Shown here piece after piece: positions 29,838 through 38,102 of a DNA stretch of 48,659 nt. The translations under genes were made by a program, and so were the position numbers. Each line of letters begins with the position of its first letter. The stretch's first letter is position 1. Origin of the DNA: Bradyrhizobium oropedii (GTDB lineage Bacteria > Pseudomonadota > Alphaproteobacteria > Rhizobiales > Xanthobacteraceae); NCBI RefSeq assembly GCF_020889685.1, contig NZ_JACMYO010000049.1, forward strand, positions 1-48,659, read 5' to 3'. The notes below the pieces were generated by a model that did not search any database, had not been told where the DNA came from, and worked only from the letters and a program-made list of their open reading frames with translations.

Positions 29838-29853
29838 GCCGAGCTTTCTCGGC
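29838..29853 (+). promoter_or_regulatory. Hairpin in the capsid gene leader
   Basis: GCCGAG-CTTT-CTCGGC, a 6-bp stem with a tetraloop, directly before the AAAGGAGC ribosome site of the major capsid gene. Such 5' hairpins can stabilise highly translated messages. No competing sequence to suggest a switch. Confidence 0.4.
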
Positions 29854-29868
29854 CAAAGGAGCATTAGC

Positions 29869-30969
29869 ATGTACAGGGGTACGATTGAGCAGGCGGTGCA
29901 AGCCTTTGCAGCCGAGAAGGCTTTCTTCGAGTCCCGTGGCGTCTCGCTGCCCGACACCGTCCGTTGCTACGCGACCGACGCGATCGCCGCGAACTATCTC
30001 GCGATGGACGCCCAGCCGGCGCTGCAGACCGATCCCAACACCGGCATCCCGTCCTGGCTGACCACCTTCATCGATCCGGACGTCTACAACATCCTCTTCG
30101 CGCCGACCGAAGGTGCCGAGGTGATCGGCGAAGAGCGGAAAGGCAACTGGACGACCACGACCGCCATGTTCCCGACCGTCGAGCACACGGTCGAGGTGTC
30201 GTCGTACGGCGACTTCAACGAAAACGGCCGCGCGTCGCTGAACACCAACTGGCCGCAGCGCCAGGCCTACAATTTCCAGGTCATGGTCGAATATGGCGAT
30301 CTCGAGATCGAGCGCGCCGGCCTCGGCCGCGTCAACTGGATCGCGGGCCTTGATGCCGCGGCAGCGGACGGCCTCAACCGCTTCTCCAACCTGTCGTACT
30401 TCTACGGCGTGGCCAACCTGCAGAACTTCGGTCTTCTGAACGATCCGAACCTCGGCGCGCCGCTCGCGCCGGCGACGAAGGCGGCCGGCGGGACCAGCTG
30501 GTTCACCGCCGGCGGCGCGCCGAACGCGACCGCGAACGAGGTCTATAACGACATCGTCGCCTTGTACGAGGTGCTGGTGCAGAACAACCTGGGTCTCGTC
30601 AACAAGAAGACCCCGATGGTTCTCGCCATGTCGCCGGGCTCGGAAGTGGCGCTGACGTTCACCAACTCGTTCAACGTCAACGTCGAGGACCTGCTCAAGA
30701 AGAACTTCCCGAACCTGCGGATCCAGACCGCGGTTCAGTACGGCGTGCAGTCCGCCACCAACCCGCAGGGCGTTCCGGCTGGCAACTTCATGCAGCTGAT
30801 CGCCGAGAAGATCCAGGGCCAGAAGACGGCCTTCTGCTCGTTCACCGAGAAGCTCAAGGCCTTCCCGATCATCCGTGCGGCTTCGTCCTACAAGCAGAAG
30901 CGGATGGCGGGCACGTTTGGCGCGATCATCCGGATGCCGATCGCCTTCGTGGCGATGGTCGGCATCTGA
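29869..30969 (+). CDS. Major capsid protein, DUF2184-like (366 aa)
   Basis: Length, position after the protease and decoration genes, and segments such as IPSWLTTFIDPDVYNILFAP, VSSYGDFNENGRASLN and the C-terminal KRMAGTFGAIIRMPIAFVAM match HK97-fold capsid proteins of the DUF2184 type. An excellent AAAGGAGC ribosome site and flanking hairpins fit a highly expressed gene. Confidence 0.88.
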   Translation: MYRGTIEQAVQAFAAEKAFFESRGVSLPDTVRCYATDAIAANYLAMDAQPALQTDPNTGIPSWLTTFIDPDVYNILFAPTEGAEVIGEERKGNWTTTTAMFPTVEHTVEVSSYGDFNENGRASLNTNWPQRQAYNFQVMVEYGDLEIERAGLGRVNWIAGLDAAAADGLNRFSNLSYFYGVANLQNFGLLNDPNLGAPLAPATKAAGGTSWFTAGGAPNATANEVYNDIVALYEVLVQNNLGLVNKKTPMVLAMSPGSEVALTFTNSFNVNVEDLLKKNFPNLRIQTAVQYGVQSATNPQGVPAGNFMQLIAEKIQGQKTAFCSFTEKLKAFPIIRAASSYKQKRMAGTFGAIIRMPIAFVAMVGI

Positions 30970-30977
30970 CAACAATT

Positions 30978-30999
30978 CCGGCCGCTTGACGGCGGCCGG
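30978..30999 (+). terminator. Strong hairpin after the capsid gene
   Basis: A perfect 8-bp GC stem CCGGCCGC / GCGGCCGG with a 6-nt loop, 9 bases after the capsid stop. There is no T run. Likely a partial terminator or mRNA 3'-end stabiliser that keeps capsid expression above that of the following connector genes. Confidence 0.55.
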
Positions 31000-31032
31000 C
31001 CAGCACCTTTCAGCAAACCGGAGTTCAAGCGT

Positions 31033-31542
31033 ATGGCCGAAGCCGAAGCAAAGTCCCCTCGTACCGTCACTGTTGCGTGCAAACTGCCGCACGGGATCAG
31101 GATCCGCGGCTATGAAAAGCGCGGCGAGCGTGAGCAGGTTCTCGGCGGCGGCGTGCGGGAATTCGACGTCTGGCGGCCGGTCGGGCCCTACATCCGGATC
31201 AAGGGTCCGGTAGTTCCGGCGCAATTCCAGGCGTTGGTCGAGGTCGTGGGGGGCTATGCCATCACCTCGGGCGTTCCCGCCGAAGTGTTCGAGCAGTTCA
31301 TGGAACACAACGAGGACTCCGACTTCGTCAAGAACAACATGATCTACGGGCACGAGCACCGCGGCCGTGTGATCTCTTGGGCGCGCGAGCACGAGCGCCA
31401 GAAGACCGGCGTCGAACCGCTCGACGTCACCATGAAGTCCAAGGAAGGGCGCATGGTGATCGCTGACGAGCGGTTGGCAAGCAACGGCATCACTGAGGCG
31501 ATGAGCCGAGCCGGTGCCGACTTCGACACGCAAGGCGCCTAA
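31033..31542 (+). CDS. Hypothetical head-region protein (169 aa)
   Basis: Begins MAEAEAKSPRTVTVACKLPH GIRIRGYE; contains FDVWRPVGPYIRIKGPVVPA and a helical end. Located between capsid and head-tail connector genes, where small head-stabilising proteins are usual. No specific family recognised. Confidence 0.7.
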   Translation: MAEAEAKSPRTVTVACKLPHGIRIRGYEKRGEREQVLGGGVREFDVWRPVGPYIRIKGPVVPAQFQALVEVVGGYAITSGVPAEVFEQFMEHNEDSDFVKNNMIYGHEHRGRVISWAREHERQKTGVEPLDVTMKSKEGRMVIADERLASNGITEAMSRAGADFDTQGA

Positions 31543-31557
31543 TAGGGAGATTCGCAC

Positions 31558-31998
31558 ATGGGCGTGGTTGTCCAGTTCAACTACGCCCAATGGGCCGCGA
31601 CCTATCCGGAGTTCGGCGCCACGGTAAATCAGACCCAGGCGCAGAACTACTTCCAGATCGCGACCTCGATCCACCGCAACGACGGTGGCGGACCGGTCTG
31701 CGATCCGACCATCCAGCTGAACCTGCTCAATATGCTCACGGCGCACGTCGCCGCGCTCTTTGGACCGCCTGTCGCCGGCGCGCAGCCGTCGACGATCGTA
31801 GGTCGCATCTCGAGCGCGTCGGAGGGATCGGTCTCGGTGCAGGCCGCATACTCGAACAACGTGTCTCAGCAGATGGCCTGGTTCATCCAGACCAAATACG
31901 GCGCGATGTACTGGACGGCGGCCGCTCCGTTCCGAACCATGCGCTACGTCCCCAGCTTTAGGCGCGGCGTCGTCGGTCCTCCGGGCTTCGGCGTCTGA
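31558..31998 (+). CDS. Head-tail connector, DUF4054-like (146 aa)
   Basis: WAATYPEFGATVNQTQAQNY, then LNMLTAHVAALFG and SQQMAWFIQTKYGAMYWTAA, match DUF4054 connectors: an alpha-helical adaptor that binds below the portal. Length fits. AGGGAG upstream of the ATG. Order capsid, unknown, connector is typical. Confidence 0.85.
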   Translation: MGVVVQFNYAQWAATYPEFGATVNQTQAQNYFQIATSIHRNDGGGPVCDPTIQLNLLNMLTAHVAALFGPPVAGAQPSTIVGRISSASEGSVSVQAAYSNNVSQQMAWFIQTKYGAMYWTAAAPFRTMRYVPSFRRGVVGPPGFGV

Positions 31999-32012
31999 AA
32001 CAGGAGCAATCC

Positions 32013-32402
32013 ATGGATATCGAAGTCATGTCCCGGCAGATCGCCGACCTGGTCAAGTTCAAGAGCGAGGTCGAGGCGATCATTCGGTCGACCGAGGGTC
32101 AGCGCGGTCAGGCCTCCGAGCACATCGAAGACCTTTTGCGCTTCAAGGACGTGATCACCGCCACGCTGCCCGTAATCCAGAAGACGTTTGGCGATGTCGC
32201 GATCCTGTCGGCCGACATCGAAGCGATCAGGCAGGACCTCGCTCCTGTCATCGCATGGGTTGAGAAACAGCAGGCAGCAGAGGCCGCGGCCGAAAAGGCG
32301 AAGGCTGAAGCGCCCAAGGAATCGCCGAAGGAAGCCGGGCCGGAGCAGCAGGCGGCCCCGACCGGTGAGGCCCGGCAACCGGACCAGCCCACGGGCGCCT
32401 GA
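32013..32402 (+). CDS. Hypothetical coiled-coil protein (129 aa)
   Basis: A helical protein: IADLVKFKSEVEAIIRSTEG, VITATLPVIQKTFGDVAILS, then a long Ala/Glu/Lys stretch with a Pro-rich end (KEAGPEQQAAPTGEARQPDQ). Its stop overlaps the next start by one base. Position suggests a small head-neck accessory factor; nothing more can be seen. Confidence 0.6.
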   Translation: MDIEVMSRQIADLVKFKSEVEAIIRSTEGQRGQASEHIEDLLRFKDVITATLPVIQKTFGDVAILSADIEAIRQDLAPVIAWVEKQQAAEAAAEKAKAEAPKESPKEAGPEQQAAPTGEARQPDQPTGA

Positions 32403-32851
32403 TGGCGAAGCTCCGCGGCGGCGAGCGGCTCGCGATCGCACTCGCCGAAATCGCCACGAACCTGTCGAAGCCCGCCACGCTGCGCGTCGGCTTTCTCGAA
32501 GGCGCGACCGGACCCGATGGCGATCCGATCGCAATGCGCGCCGCCATCAACGAATTCGGCGCGCCGGCCGCCGGCATCCCGCCTCGCCCGTTCTTCCGCA
32601 ACATGATCGCTGCGAAGTCAGGCGAATGGCCGGACGCGATCGCCGGCCTACTGAAGGATCACAATTACGATGCGGCGCTGACGCTCAACCTCGCCGGTGA
32701 AGCTATCGCCAGCCAGCTGCAGCAGTCCATCAAGGACACCAATTCGCCGGCCCTGGCGCCATCCACCATCGAGCGCAAGGGCTTCGCCAAGCCGCTCATC
32801 GAGACCGGGGACATGCTCCGCGCGGTCGACCATGAAGTCAAAGGAGACTGA
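32402..32851 (+). CDS. Tail completion/HK97 gp10-like protein (149 aa)
   Basis: The pattern LRVGFLEGATGPDG, INEFGAPAAGIPPRPFFRNM and LAPSTIERKGFAKPLIETGD ML is the signature of virion morphogenesis/HK97 gp10-like proteins, which close the neck and join head to tail. Order after the DUF4054 connector agrees. Confidence 0.85.
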   Translation: MAKLRGGERLAIALAEIATNLSKPATLRVGFLEGATGPDGDPIAMRAAINEFGAPAAGIPPRPFFRNMIAAKSGEWPDAIAGLLKDHNYDAALTLNLAGEAIASQLQQSIKDTNSPALAPSTIERKGFAKPLIETGDMLRAVDHEVKGD

Positions 32852-32854
32852 ACG

Positions 32855-33694
32855 ATGATTTTGAGAGCATTCGATGTAGCGCTTGGCGAAGTTGATGTTC
32901 AGGTCCCCGGCAAGGTCGGAGGCAACCTCCCGGTCCTCGTCGGCTTCAGCAACCTGACCGCTACCCGCGATCCCCTGCCGACCGACGATATCTCGCAGAG
33001 CTATAGCGCGGGGTCGCTCTGGTTCAACAACGCGGCCGGCGCACTGCGCGTCTGGTCGTGCGTGAACAACGCAAAGAACGCCGCGCAGTGGGCGTTCGAG
33101 GGTGCCTACTACGCCGGTGGCGGCAGCAATCCGCCCGCCGAGGTGACGCAGGCCGGGTCCTCGACCGCGGTCATGGCGGCTGAGGGCAACATCAATCGTC
33201 AGATCCCCGGTGTCGCTGCCGCCATTGCGCCGGCTTCAACCGGCGCCGATATCGTGGTCGGGGTCTACGCCCTTCCCGCCAACTTCTTCGACGGTCTGGC
33301 CGGCACAAATCGCACGCTGTCGGCAATCGCGTCTGGCAACTTCGCCGCCAACGCCAACACCAAGCGCATCAAGCTCTGGTTCAATGCCACGACCGCCGTG
33401 GTGGGCAGCGCCGTCGTCGGCGGAACGCTGCTGGCCGATACCGGCGCGGTGGCCACCAATGCGGGCGGCTGGCAGGTGACCGGCACGATCGGCAAGCGCG
33501 GCGCTGCGGGCTCCAACACCCAGACCGTCATCTCCGGGGGCGCCGTGTCCGGCGGCACGCACAACGGCGTCACGCCCTGCGTCGATACCGTGGCCGTCGA
33601 GAGCGGCCAGATCCTGATCGCGGTCACCATCAACAACACGACCGCGGCCGGTGACGCCTCGATGGCATTCTTCGAAACCAACGCGATGAACTGA
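32855..33694 (+). CDS. Probable virion protein of unknown family (279 aa)
   Basis: A beta-rich, Ala/Gly/Thr-rich protein with SYSAGSLWFNNAAGALRVWS near residue 50 and TVAVESGQILIAVTINNTTA AGD near the end. No signal peptide. Composition suggests a decoration or head-fibre protein rather than an enzyme. Located between tail-completion genes, 3 bases from the previous one. Confidence 0.6.
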   Translation: MILRAFDVALGEVDVQVPGKVGGNLPVLVGFSNLTATRDPLPTDDISQSYSAGSLWFNNAAGALRVWSCVNNAKNAAQWAFEGAYYAGGGSNPPAEVTQAGSSTAVMAAEGNINRQIPGVAAAIAPASTGADIVVGVYALPANFFDGLAGTNRTLSAIASGNFAANANTKRIKLWFNATTAVVGSAVVGGTLLADTGAVATNAGGWQVTGTIGKRGAAGSNTQTVISGGAVSGGTHNGVTPCVDTVAVESGQILIAVTINNTTAAGDASMAFFETNAMN

Positions 33695-33706
33695 CCGAGC
33701 TCGGCC

Positions 33707-34099
33707 ATGAACCTTCACGGCATCGTCGCCCCAGTGATCGGCGCCGTGAACCCGAACTATCCGGTGCTGTTCGAGGCGAGCACCGGATTCACGCAGGCCG
33801 CCGACTTCTCCCAGCAGCCGTCCTTTGGCGCCGGGGTGTCGGTGATGGCTCAGGTGCAGGAGCTGTCCACGCCGGACGTGCAGGAGCTCGATGCGCTGAA
33901 CCTTCAGAAGAGCGGCGTCGCGATCTACCTCTACGGCGTGTCGAACGGCATCGTGCGGGTGAACAACAAGGGCGGTGACCGCATCACGGTCCATCCCGGC
34001 GTTCCGCAGGCCGGCGTCTACATCGTGCAGCTCGTCCTCGAGCAGTGGCCCGATTGGGTCAAGGTTTCCGCAATCCTGCAAAATCAGGCCGCATCATGA
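33707..34099 (+). CDS. Hypothetical neck-region protein (130 aa)
   Basis: A small protein with VQELSTPDVQELDALNLQKS and YLYGVSNGIVRVNNKGGDRI, beta-rich, lying between the gp10-like and neck-terminator genes. This is a usual place for a small adaptor in DUF3383-type myophages; a direct family match is not clear. Confidence 0.6.
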   Translation: MNLHGIVAPVIGAVNPNYPVLFEASTGFTQAADFSQQPSFGAGVSVMAQVQELSTPDVQELDALNLQKSGVAIYLYGVSNGIVRVNNKGGDRITVHPGVPQAGVYIVQLVLEQWPDWVKVSAILQNQAAS

Positions 34100-34440
34100 A
34101 GAAGACGATCCTCGCGGTGTTGGCCGCCCTGTCCCTCCCGGCGGTCGCGCTCGCCCAGGTCGCGCAGACGTTCGTCCCGCTCGGTTTCTGCGCGCTGACG
34201 CCGGACGCTGGCGCGGGCCTCGCATCATGCGCCGGCGGCATTCCTTCGGGCGCGCGTAGCGCCACAATTGCGGTCGAGACGCAGGCGATCCGTTACCGTG
34301 ACGACGGCACCGCGCCGACCTCGACCGTCGGAATGCCGGTCGCCGTCGGGCAGACCATCGTCTACCAGGGCACGCTGTCGAAGATCCAGCTCATCAGCCA
34401 GACCGCTGGCGCGAAGGTCAGCGTCCTCTTCTACAGGTAG
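34096..34440 (+). CDS. Exported small protein in the neck operon (114 aa)
   Basis: The ATG at 34096 overlaps the previous stop (ATGA). MKKTILAVLAALSLPAVALA is an unmistakable Sec signal peptide (cleavage before QVAQTF). The mature part is a small beta-sandwich-like domain with two cysteines (FCALTPD, ASCAGG) and the end KIQLISQTAGAKVSVLFYR. A secreted product among connector genes is unexpected; a virion spot on the outer membrane or a moron are both possible. Confidence 0.7.
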   Translation: MKKTILAVLAALSLPAVALAQVAQTFVPLGFCALTPDAGAGLASCAGGIPSGARSATIAVETQAIRYRDDGTAPTSTVGMPVAVGQTIVYQGTLSKIQLISQTAGAKVSVLFYR

Positions 34441-34444
34441 GCCG

Positions 34445-35200
34445 ATGACGGTCACGGCTACCATCTCGCCGACGCAGTCGGACATCACGGCCGCGATCGG
34501 CACATTCCTGATGGATGTGACCGGCCTGCCCCAAGGGCAGATTATCGTCGGTCAGCCGAACCGCGTCGCTGAGCCGGCGCAGCCGACCTTCATCGTGATG
34601 ATGCCGCTGCGCTTCGAGCGCATCGCGACCAACTTCGACGGATATCAAGATTCGTCGTTCGTCGGTTCCGTCGCAAACAACGTGCTGACCGTGACCGAGC
34701 TGCTGATCGGCATCGTCCCGACCGGTGCGCTGCTCTTCGGCCAGAACATCAATTCGTCGATCACGATTCAGCAGCAGCTCTCGGGCCAGCCCGGTCAGGC
34801 CGGGACGTATCAGCTGTCTCAAGCCTTGAACCTCGCGCAGCAGAATTTCGCCGCTGGCGGCAAGGTCGTCGAGATCGACGCGGACGTCACAGTGCAGCTT
34901 GACTTCCACAGCGCCGACAATTCGGCGGCGCAGCTGGCCCAGACGGTCTCGGCGCTTCTGCGCGATATCTACGGCGTGTCGTTCTTTGCCGCGCTGACGG
35001 CGCCGCAGAACGCCGTCGTGCCGCTGTTCGCCGATGATCCAGCGCTACGCCCGTTCGTGAACGCTGAGGGCAACTACGAATGGCGGTGGGTGCTGGACGC
35101 CCATTTCCAGGTCAATCAGGTGACCCGCGTGCCGCAGCAGTTCGCGGACGCGGTGTCGATCGTGACCGTGGCAGTTCCGCAACAAGTCACCGGCCTGTAA
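34445..35200 (+). CDS. Neck terminator (gp12-like) with inserted beta module (251 aa)
   Basis: The framework matches phage neck terminator proteins of DUF3383-type phages: LMDVTGLPQGQIIVGQPNRV, then MPLRFERIATN, DVTVQLDFHSADN and ALRPFVNAEGNYEWRWVLDA. Residues 70-137 interrupt it with the module also found in other virion proteins (SVANNVLTVTELLIG, ... PGQAGTYQLSQALNL). The terminator sits at the head end of the tail tube. Confidence 0.82.
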   Translation: MTVTATISPTQSDITAAIGTFLMDVTGLPQGQIIVGQPNRVAEPAQPTFIVMMPLRFERIATNFDGYQDSSFVGSVANNVLTVTELLIGIVPTGALLFGQNINSSITIQQQLSGQPGQAGTYQLSQALNLAQQNFAAGGKVVEIDADVTVQLDFHSADNSAAQLAQTVSALLRDIYGVSFFAALTAPQNAVVPLFADDPALRPFVNAEGNYEWRWVLDAHFQVNQVTRVPQQFADAVSIVTVAVPQQVTGL

Positions 35201-35223
35201 GCGCCAGCCTCAAGAGGAAATAG

Positions 35224-36981
35224 ATGGGCACCATCGACGCATCCCAACTCGTCAGCGTCACGCCGAGCGTGCTGGCGGCCGGCGGCAGCGCCGTCGACAT
35301 CATCGGCCTGGTCCTGACCAGCAACACGCGCGCGCCGCTCGGACAGGTCCTGAGCTTCCCCAGCGCCGCGGCCGTGCAGTCGTACTTCGGTCCGACCTCG
35401 AAGGAAGCGCAGATCGCAGGCGGCGGTGCAGGCCTCGGCTCCGGCTATTTCGGCGGCTTCACCGGCTCCAACAAGCTGCCCGCGAATATCCTGTTCGCGC
35501 AATACAACACCGCGGCCGTCGGCGCCTACCTGCGCGGCGGCAGCGTGTCCGCGCTGTCGATCGCACAGCTGCAGGCGATCAACGGCACACTCTCGGTTAC
35601 GATCAACGGTGTCGCCAAGGCCGGCACCGTGAACCTTGCGGCGGCGACCTCGTTCACGAATGCTGCGACCATCATCGCCGACATGCTCGACATTGAGAGC
35701 GCATCAGCTTGCTCTTTCACCGGCTCGATCACCACTAACCAGCTCACGGTCACGGCGGTAACAACCGGAACGCTCGCGGTCGGCCAGTTCGTCGACGGCC
35801 CCGGCGTGACGGCTGGAACCTATATCACCGCGTTCGGGACCGGCAGCGGCGGGAACGGCACCTATACGGTGAGCCAGGCGCAGACGCTCGCAAGCGAAGC
35901 GCTGACCTCCAACCTGCCGGGCGTCACCTTCGACAGTATTTCGGGCGCCTTCGTGGTCTCGAGCCCCACCACGGGCGCAGCCTCGACGCTGGCCTATGCG
36001 ACCGGCACCGCGGCCTCCGCGCTCGGGCTCACCCAGGCCAACGGCGCCGTCCTCTCGCAGGGCGCCGTCGCGGCAGTCCCGGCCGCGTTCATGAATGCCC
36101 TGATCGCCCAGAACAACAACTGGGTGACCTTCATGACGGCATTCGATCCGGACGGCGGCGCCGGCAACACCCAGAAGCAGGCCTTCGCGGCGTGGAAGAA
36201 CGGCAAGAACAACCGGTATGCCTACGTCTGCTGGGACGCCGACATCACGCCGACGCAGTCGGTACCGGCCACCGCGAGCCTGGGCTACATCCTCGCCAAC
36301 AACAACGATTCCGGCACGTTCCTGCAATACGAGCCGACCGACCTCAATCAGGCGGCTTTCATCTGCGGTGCCGCGGCGTCGATCGACTTCAGCCAGACGA
36401 ACGGCAGGATCAGCTTTGCCTATAAGTCGCAGGCCGGCCTCGTCGCCGGTGTGACAGACCCGACCGTTGCGACAAACCTCGGTGGCAACCCGCAGGCCAC
36501 CGATCGCGGCAACGGCTACAACTTCTATGGAGCCTACGCGAACGCGAACCAGAACTTCGTCTGGGAGCAGCGCGGCTTCGTGACCGGACCGTTCCAGTGG
36601 TTCGACAGCTACATCAACCAGATCTGGTTCAACAGCTTCGCGCAGAGCGCGCTGCTGAACCTCTTGAACGCGGTGAAGTCGGTCCCCTACGACGCAGCTG
36701 GTCGGGCCTTGATGGAGGCAGCACTTGCGACGCCGATCAATGCCGCGCTCAACTACGGCATGTTCGGGCCTGGTACGCTGACCAGCGCCGAGGCCGCCGC
36801 GGTCAACGCGCAGGCCGGCGCCATCATCGCGCCTGCCCTGCAGACGAGCGGCTACTACCTGCAGATCCTGACCGCAAGCCCCACGGCCAGGATCGGGCGC
36901 ACGACCCCGCCGGCGACCTTCTGGTACCTCGACGTCGGCGCCGTCCAATCCATCAACCTCGCGAGCGTCGCGCTCCAATAA
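35224..36981 (+). CDS. Tail sheath protein, DUF3383, with inserted beta module (585 aa)
   Basis: The contractile sheath: N-terminus VSVTPSVLAAGGSAVDIIGL, the DUF3383 core NGTLSVTINGVAKAGTVNLA and TIIADMLDIES, then VTFDSISGAFVVSSPTTGAA, and C-terminal QIWFNSFAQSALLNLLNAVK. Residues 163-229 (FTGSITTNQLTVTAVTTGTL ... NGTYTVSQAQTLASEALTS) are inserted between two adjacent strands of the core and repeat the module of the decoration and baseplate proteins. A sheath makes this a myovirus. Confidence 0.9.
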   Translation: MGTIDASQLVSVTPSVLAAGGSAVDIIGLVLTSNTRAPLGQVLSFPSAAAVQSYFGPTSKEAQIAGGGAGLGSGYFGGFTGSNKLPANILFAQYNTAAVGAYLRGGSVSALSIAQLQAINGTLSVTINGVAKAGTVNLAAATSFTNAATIIADMLDIESASACSFTGSITTNQLTVTAVTTGTLAVGQFVDGPGVTAGTYITAFGTGSGGNGTYTVSQAQTLASEALTSNLPGVTFDSISGAFVVSSPTTGAASTLAYATGTAASALGLTQANGAVLSQGAVAAVPAAFMNALIAQNNNWVTFMTAFDPDGGAGNTQKQAFAAWKNGKNNRYAYVCWDADITPTQSVPATASLGYILANNNDSGTFLQYEPTDLNQAAFICGAAASIDFSQTNGRISFAYKSQAGLVAGVTDPTVATNLGGNPQATDRGNGYNFYGAYANANQNFVWEQRGFVTGPFQWFDSYINQIWFNSFAQSALLNLLNAVKSVPYDAAGRALMEAALATPINAALNYGMFGPGTLTSAEAAAVNAQAGAIIAPALQTSGYYLQILTASPTARIGRTTPPATFWYLDVGAVQSINLASVALQ

Positions 36982-36996
36982 CATCGGGAAGCAAAG

Positions 36997-37425
36997 ATGA
37001 CCGACATCACCTCTGCCAATGCGATCCTGATGCTGTCGATCGCGACGCTGTTTCCGACCCCGCAGCAGCTGCAAGGCTTCTCCACCGACGACGTCTACGA
37101 CCTCGACGCAATCTCGAACGTGCAGGTCCAGATGGGCATCGATGGGCTGTTGTCCGGCGGCTTCGTCTGGAAGGAGCAGCCGCAGTCGATCGTGCTTCAG
37201 GCCAACTCCCCGTCGAATGCCGTCTTCGACACCTGGAACTCGAGCCAGAAAGCCTCGCAGCAGACCTATCAGGCCAACGGCATCCTCACGCTGCCGAGCC
37301 TCGGCATCAAGTTCGTCCAGACGAAGGGCTTCTTGACCGAATACAAGCTTCCTGGCGGCAAGAAGGTCCTGACGCCGCGGCGCTACATCATCACCTGGGA
37401 AGACGTCTCCCCGGCGCCGGCGTAG
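36997..37425 (+). CDS. Tail tube protein (142 aa)
   Basis: Small beta-rich protein directly after the sheath: TDITSANAILMLSIATLFPT, PQQLQGFSTDDVYDLDAISN and ILTLPSLGIKFVQTKGFLTE. Gene order (sheath, tube, chaperones, tape measure) and size support the tube assignment. Expected to polymerise as hexameric rings inside the sheath. Confidence 0.82.
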   Translation: MTDITSANAILMLSIATLFPTPQQLQGFSTDDVYDLDAISNVQVQMGIDGLLSGGFVWKEQPQSIVLQANSPSNAVFDTWNSSQKASQQTYQANGILTLPSLGIKFVQTKGFLTEYKLPGGKKVLTPRRYIITWEDVSPAPA

Positions 37426-37437
37426 GAGCGTCACAGC

Positions 37438-37947
37438 ATGCGTAAAATTGAAGTCATCAAGGCGGATTCCGACAAGGGCCGAGACAGCGGGAAGCATTTC
37501 GAGATCCGCGAGTGGGATGCTGAGATTGCCGACCGCTGGGCAACCCGCGTGGTCCTGGCGCTGACCCGAGGCTCAAAGCCGATGCCGTTCCCGGTCGAGG
37601 CGCTGCTCGGCCGCGGCATGGAGGCCATTTTCGTCATCGGCCTTCAGACCATCCTGAGCGCGAGCGTCGCGACGGAGGAAGTGATCCCGCTGCTCGATGA
37701 GCTGCTGCAATGCGTCCGGTTTGTTCGCGATCCGGCCGCGCGCGACAAGTCGACCGGCGGTCACATCACGACCGACATCGTGTCGCCTGACGATATCGAG
37801 GAAGTCCGGACCCGCTGGTGGTTGCGCTCGGAGGTGCTGCGCGTCCACACGGGTTTTTCCGCGGCCGATATGTTCGGGACGCTTCTCTCCTCGATCATGT
37901 CGAAGGCCCCACGCTCAGGGAATACGGAAGCATTGCCGGCAAGCTAG
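37438..37947 (+). CDS. Tail assembly chaperone, short form (169 aa)
   Basis: A mixed alpha-beta protein (FEIREWDAEIADRWATRVVL, ILSASVATEEVIPLLDELLQ) between tube and tape measure genes, the position of lambda gpG-type chaperones. Ends SSIMSKAPRSGNTEALPAS at 37947. The -1 frame continues to the tape measure, so a frameshifted long form is expected. Chaperones bind the tape measure during tail assembly and are not in the virion. Confidence 0.8.
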   Translation: MRKIEVIKADSDKGRDSGKHFEIREWDAEIADRWATRVVLALTRGSKPMPFPVEALLGRGMEAIFVIGLQTILSASVATEEVIPLLDELLQCVRFVRDPAARDKSTGGHITTDIVSPDDIEEVRTRWWLRSEVLRVHTGFSAADMFGTLLSSIMSKAPRSGNTEALPAS

Positions 37948-38102
37948 GCGCGGTGATCTCGGCGGGTCTGGCAACCCTCCACGAGATGCAAACGGTCTAC
38001 GGCACTGAGGACCTCGAGAACTTGCTCGACGTCGTCCAAACGGATGCCGACAACACCAGAGCCGTCGCCCGCTGGAAAGCGCGCCAACAGGGCAAGTCAT
38101 GA
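37818..38102 (+). CDS. -1 frame extension of the tail assembly chaperone
   Basis: This frame has no good start but is open from before 37818 to TGA 38102, coding GSIAGKLGAVISAGLATLHE, then VYGTEDLENLLDVVQTDADN and a basic end. It overlaps the short chaperone and the tape measure ATG (ATGA). A canonical slippery heptamer GGGTTTT lies in the correct phase at 37851-37857; coding character also seems to change near 37908. It is therefore most likely made only as a gpG/gpGT-type fusion. Confidence 0.75.
   Translation: MVALGGAARPHGFFRGRYVRDASLLDHVEGPTLREYGSIAGKLGAVISAGLATLHEMQTVYGTEDLENLLDVVQTDADNTRAVARWKARQQGKS
37851..37857 (+). promoter_or_regulatory. Candidate -1 slippery heptamer GGGTTTT
   Basis: In the chaperone frame the codons are ACG-GGT-TTT, so the heptamer fits X-XXY-YYZ exactly. 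A -1 slip leads into the downstream frame ending at 38102. A second possible slip point, GGCCCCA near 37908-37914, is less canonical but lies closer to where the second frame begins to look coding. Confidence 0.6.

Noticed and set aside
29821..31746. Very long leftward open frame (641 codons) opposite the capsid gene
   Set aside because: It mirrors the strongly supported capsid and neighbouring genes; its translation is rich in Arg/Gly/Val without domain patterns, as expected for the antisense of GC-rich coding DNA.
35704..37497. 597-codon leftward frame opposite the sheath gene
   Set aside because: Antisense shadow of sheath and tube genes; no Shine-Dalgarno and no recognisable motifs.
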